Below, one piece after another: positions 62,035-64,000 of a stretch of 64,000 nt of DNA; position 1 is the first letter of the stretch; the number at the start of each line of letters is the position of its first letter. This stretch comes from Clostridium lacusfryxellense (GTDB lineage Bacteria > Bacillota > Clostridia > Clostridiales > Clostridiaceae): positions 124,001 to 188,000 of the forward strand of contig NZ_JAHLEB010000001.1 of NCBI RefSeq assembly GCF_018861735.1, read 5' to 3'. The position numbers were made by a program, and so were the translations under genes. The notes beneath the pieces were generated by a model. The model was not told the origin of the DNA and ran no database searches. It saw only the letters and a program-made list of their open reading frames with translations.

Positions 62035-63447
62035 ATGGAAACTGAAGCAGAAAAGTCAACAATAAAACCAATAAGAAAGCGAAAAAAAATTGTATTAGGT
62101 ATTATAATTTCTATATGTGTTTTGCTTATTATATACTTTGGGACGGCAATATATTTTATGAATCATTTTTATTTTGGTTCTACAATAAATAGCATTAGTG
62201 TTTCAGGTAAAAGTGTAGAGGATGTAAATGTACAAATGGCATCTGAGATTCAGAAATATCAGCTAAACATTAAAGAACGAGGCGATATAAATGAGCAAAT
62301 TAGCGGGAAAGAAATTGGATTAAAGTATGGTGAAAATGATACATTTAAGGAGTTAAAAGATAAACAAAGTCCTTATAAATGGATTTTAGCTGTTTTTAAT
62401 TCGAAAGATTATAAAATGATAGTTGGAGTTAAATATGATGAAAATTTATTGAAAGAGAAAGTGGACAAGCTCTCTTGTTTTGATAGTAGTAAAGTAGTTG
62501 AACCTAAAAATGCTAGCTACAAGTATACAGATAGTGGATATGTGATTGTCAATGAAGTTATTGGAAACAAGGGAGATAAAGACGTCTTATATAAGCATGC
62601 CATAGATTCAGTGAGCAAGGGCGAAACTACAATAGATTTGGAGTCAATTAATAATTACTATGTTAAGCCAGAATATACCTCAAAATCTAAAAAGGTAGTT
62701 GCTACAAAGGATTTGCTTAATAAATATGTAGCTTCAAAGATTACCTATACTTTTGGAGATGTTAAAGAAATTTTAGATGGTTCTACAATGAATAAGTGGG
62801 TTACAGTTGATAAGAATAATGAAGTAACATTTAATGAAAAACAAGTTGAAATCTATATTGATAGACTTGCTATTAAATATAATACAGTTGCTAAGACGAG
62901 AGATTTTGTTACATCAAAAGGAAAGAAAATTAAAATTGGTGGTGGTAGCTATGGTTGGGCCATTAATAAGGTTAAAGAAGTTAAGGATTTAACTTCAATT
63001 ATAAGGGAAGGGAAATCTATAGAAAAGCAGCCAGCATACTATCAAACCGCTTTATCTCGTAGCAATGATGATATTGGAAATACCTATGTAGAAATAGATC
63101 TTTCAGGGCAACACTTATGGTTTTATAAAAATGGATCGCTTATAACACAGGGCGATGTTGTCACAGGTAATAATGGATCTGATAAAACTAGAACACCAGC
63201 AGGTGTTTATAAAATCGATTATAAGGACAGAAATGCAACACTTGTAGGTGAAAACTACGCATCTCCTGTAGAATATTGGTTGCCCTTTAATGGAGGAATA
63301 GGAATTCATGATGCAAGCTGGCGAACTAATTTTGGGGGACAGTTGTATAAGACAGGTGGATCCCATGGTTGTGTAAATTCACCATTCGAGGTAGCAAAAA
63401 TAATATTTAATAATATAGAAGTAGGTACTCCAATTATTTGTTATTAA
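62035..63447 (+). CDS. L,D-transpeptidase with PG-binding domains
   Basis: 470 residues. Short basic cytoplasmic start, membrane anchor about 20-42 (IVLGIIISICVLLIIYFGTA), a long extracytoplasmic part with PG_binding_4-like repeats (SINSISVSGKSVEDV region, about 50-300), and the YkuD domain about 335-470: YVEIDLSGQHLWFYKNG, GIGIHDASW and SHGCVNSP with catalytic Cys446. It forms 3-3 cross-links in peptidoglycan, common in clostridia. Confidence 0.9.
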   Translation: METEAEKSTIKPIRKRKKIVLGIIISICVLLIIYFGTAIYFMNHFYFGSTINSISVSGKSVEDVNVQMASEIQKYQLNIKERGDINEQISGKEIGLKYGENDTFKELKDKQSPYKWILAVFNSKDYKMIVGVKYDENLLKEKVDKLSCFDSSKVVEPKNASYKYTDSGYVIVNEVIGNKGDKDVLYKHAIDSVSKGETTIDLESINNYYVKPEYTSKSKKVVATKDLLNKYVASKITYTFGDVKEILDGSTMNKWVTVDKNNEVTFNEKQVEIYIDRLAIKYNTVAKTRDFVTSKGKKIKIGGGSYGWAINKVKEVKDLTSIIREGKSIEKQPAYYQTALSRSNDDIGNTYVEIDLSGQHLWFYKNGSLITQGDVVTGNNGSDKTRTPAGVYKIDYKDRNATLVGENYASPVEYWLPFNGGIGIHDASWRTNFGGQLYKTGGSHGCVNSPFEVAKIIFNNIEVGTPIICY

Positions 63448-63453
63448 TAAGGG

Positions 63454-63690
63454 TGCTATTTCAATCCTAGCCGATTAGAATATCATGAAATCGTAAAAAA
63501 ACTGTTTACAGTTTATTCTATGGGGTCTGACCCCGTTACAGAAATTGGTAACGAAGTGTACAAGTTCTGTTTGTTAATTATAAATGAAACAAGAAAATAT
63601 TTTAGAGATCTTGATGAGGATGGAATGCTTAAGGGGTGGAAAATAAATAGAAGGAAGCTTTTGGCTTCCTTCTCATGTTTGATGATATGA
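63454..63690 (+). pseudogene. chimeric remnant: DUF815 piece + REP-like element + symporter tail
   Basis: One frame stays open: [14 protein letters not shown] (copy of 58993-59033), then VYSMGSDPVTEIGNEVYKFC read from the REP-like element, then INETRKYFRDLDEDGMLK (copy of the AGCS symporter end at 28268-28320) and the duplicated terminator GGAAGCTTTTGGCTTCCTTC. Both gene pieces are in their native frames. No ribosome site or proper start. It is debris from duplication or recombination, not a functional gene. Confidence 0.65.
63521..63571. repeat. REP-like element with GGGGTCTGACCCC palindrome
   Basis: TGGGGTCTGACCCC followed by GTTACAGAAATTGGTAAC and AAGTTCTGTTTG. The second part matches 28385-28424. 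GGGGTC-GACCCC palindromes are typical of REP sequences moved by RAYT/IS200-like transposases; none is encoded here. Confidence 0.6.
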
Positions 63691-63734
63691 TAGGATGAAA
63701 GAAGTATATATCACAAAAAAAGGAGATAAAAAGT

Positions 63735-64000
63735 ATGTCAGATATCACTAAACAAGCTTTAGCACAATCATTAAAAAAATTAATGAATACTACTCCTTTA
63801 GCTAAAATTACAGTTAATAATATTGTTAAAGTGTGTAATTTAAATCGTCGTACATTTTATTATCACTTTCAAGATATTTATGCACTTTTAGAGTGGATTT
63901 TTAAAAATGAAGTTGGAAATGTAATGGAAGAAAATGTAACCTATAAGACATGGCAAGAGGGGTTTTTGAGAATATTTTATTATTTGAGTGAAAACCGCAA
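63735..64000 (+). CDS. TetR/DhaS-like regulator, 3' end outside window
   Basis: SD AAAGGAG, ATG 63735. The visible 88 residues begin MSDITKQALAQSLKKLM and contain the HTH LAKITVNNIVKVCNLNRRTFYYHFQDIYALLEWIF, typical of TetR regulators with a TetR_C_8-type C-terminus (DhaS-like). The C-terminal ligand domain is cut by the window end. Confidence 0.85.
   Translation, partial: MSDITKQALAQSLKKLMNTTPLAKITVNNIVKVCNLNRRTFYYHFQDIYALLEWIFKNEVGNVMEENVTYKTWQEGFLRIFYYLSENR

Overview
The window is AT-rich, densely coded Firmicutes DNA. Several things point to a spore-forming, anaerobic Clostridium: spo0A, very low GC, strong GGAGG ribosome binding sites, a tandem glycine riboswitch before an AGCS symporter, DUF3189 and DUF4317 proteins, and a CxxC glutaredoxin paired with a short thioredoxin-reductase-like flavoprotein. 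The species cannot be named from sequence alone. I see no rRNA, tRNA, CRISPR array, prophage or intact transposase.

Layout. 1-2500: remains of a GH130 mannoside phosphorylase fused to the tail of a LacI regulator, a zinc-ribbon gene, spo0A, and a beheaded aldo/keto reductase. 2500-9700: an ABC-F ribosome-protection gene with an attenuator-like leader, an OPT transporter overlapping a PqqD-like gene, DUF3189 and PHP genes, and a membrane gene broken by TGA. 10200-24300: carbohydrate region with a secreted CBM3-Ig-Ig-pectate-lyase-like enzyme, an AraC regulator, a YesM/YesN two-component system, an ABC sugar importer, GH3, GH88 and a HAD protein. 24500-26550: wreckage of a second sugar ABC locus. 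26600-35000: riboswitch-controlled AGCS symporter, heliorhodopsin, LUD protein, FMN-binding protein and Rrf2 regulator, an ECF sigma operon, and a frameshifted GH43. 35000-42500: EamA, iron-sulfur flavoprotein, LmrA/LmrB-like TetR-MFS pair, a TNF/C1q-like jelly-roll protein and a staygreen homologue. 42600-50550: DUF4317, a second ECF/anti-sigma pair, an HPPD-like VOC dioxygenase, nitroreductase, hydrolase, TspO-like protein and NanE. 50550-54300: thiSGH behind a leader hairpin, and a divergent glutaredoxin/flavoprotein pair. 54300-64000: GH127 and kinase remnants, HD, LysR, zinc-ribbon, DUF815, MATE, YitT-like/MarR, L,D-transpeptidase, a chimeric remnant and a truncated TetR gene.

Two themes run through the window. 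First, carbohydrate genes are decaying: GH130, LacI, GH43, GH127, two histidine kinases and an ABC importer are broken, while the YesMN-ABC-GH3-GH88 cluster is intact. Second, there is a dispersed hairpin repeat family. Two near-complete copies (9678-10016 and 35249-35557) each carry, on the minus strand, a promoter with identical hexamers (TTTACA-17-TATTAT), a strong SD, an identical 15-codon start of a micro-ORF and a terminator-like hairpin. This is my best candidate for an undescribed system: a duplicated small RNA or micropeptide gene.
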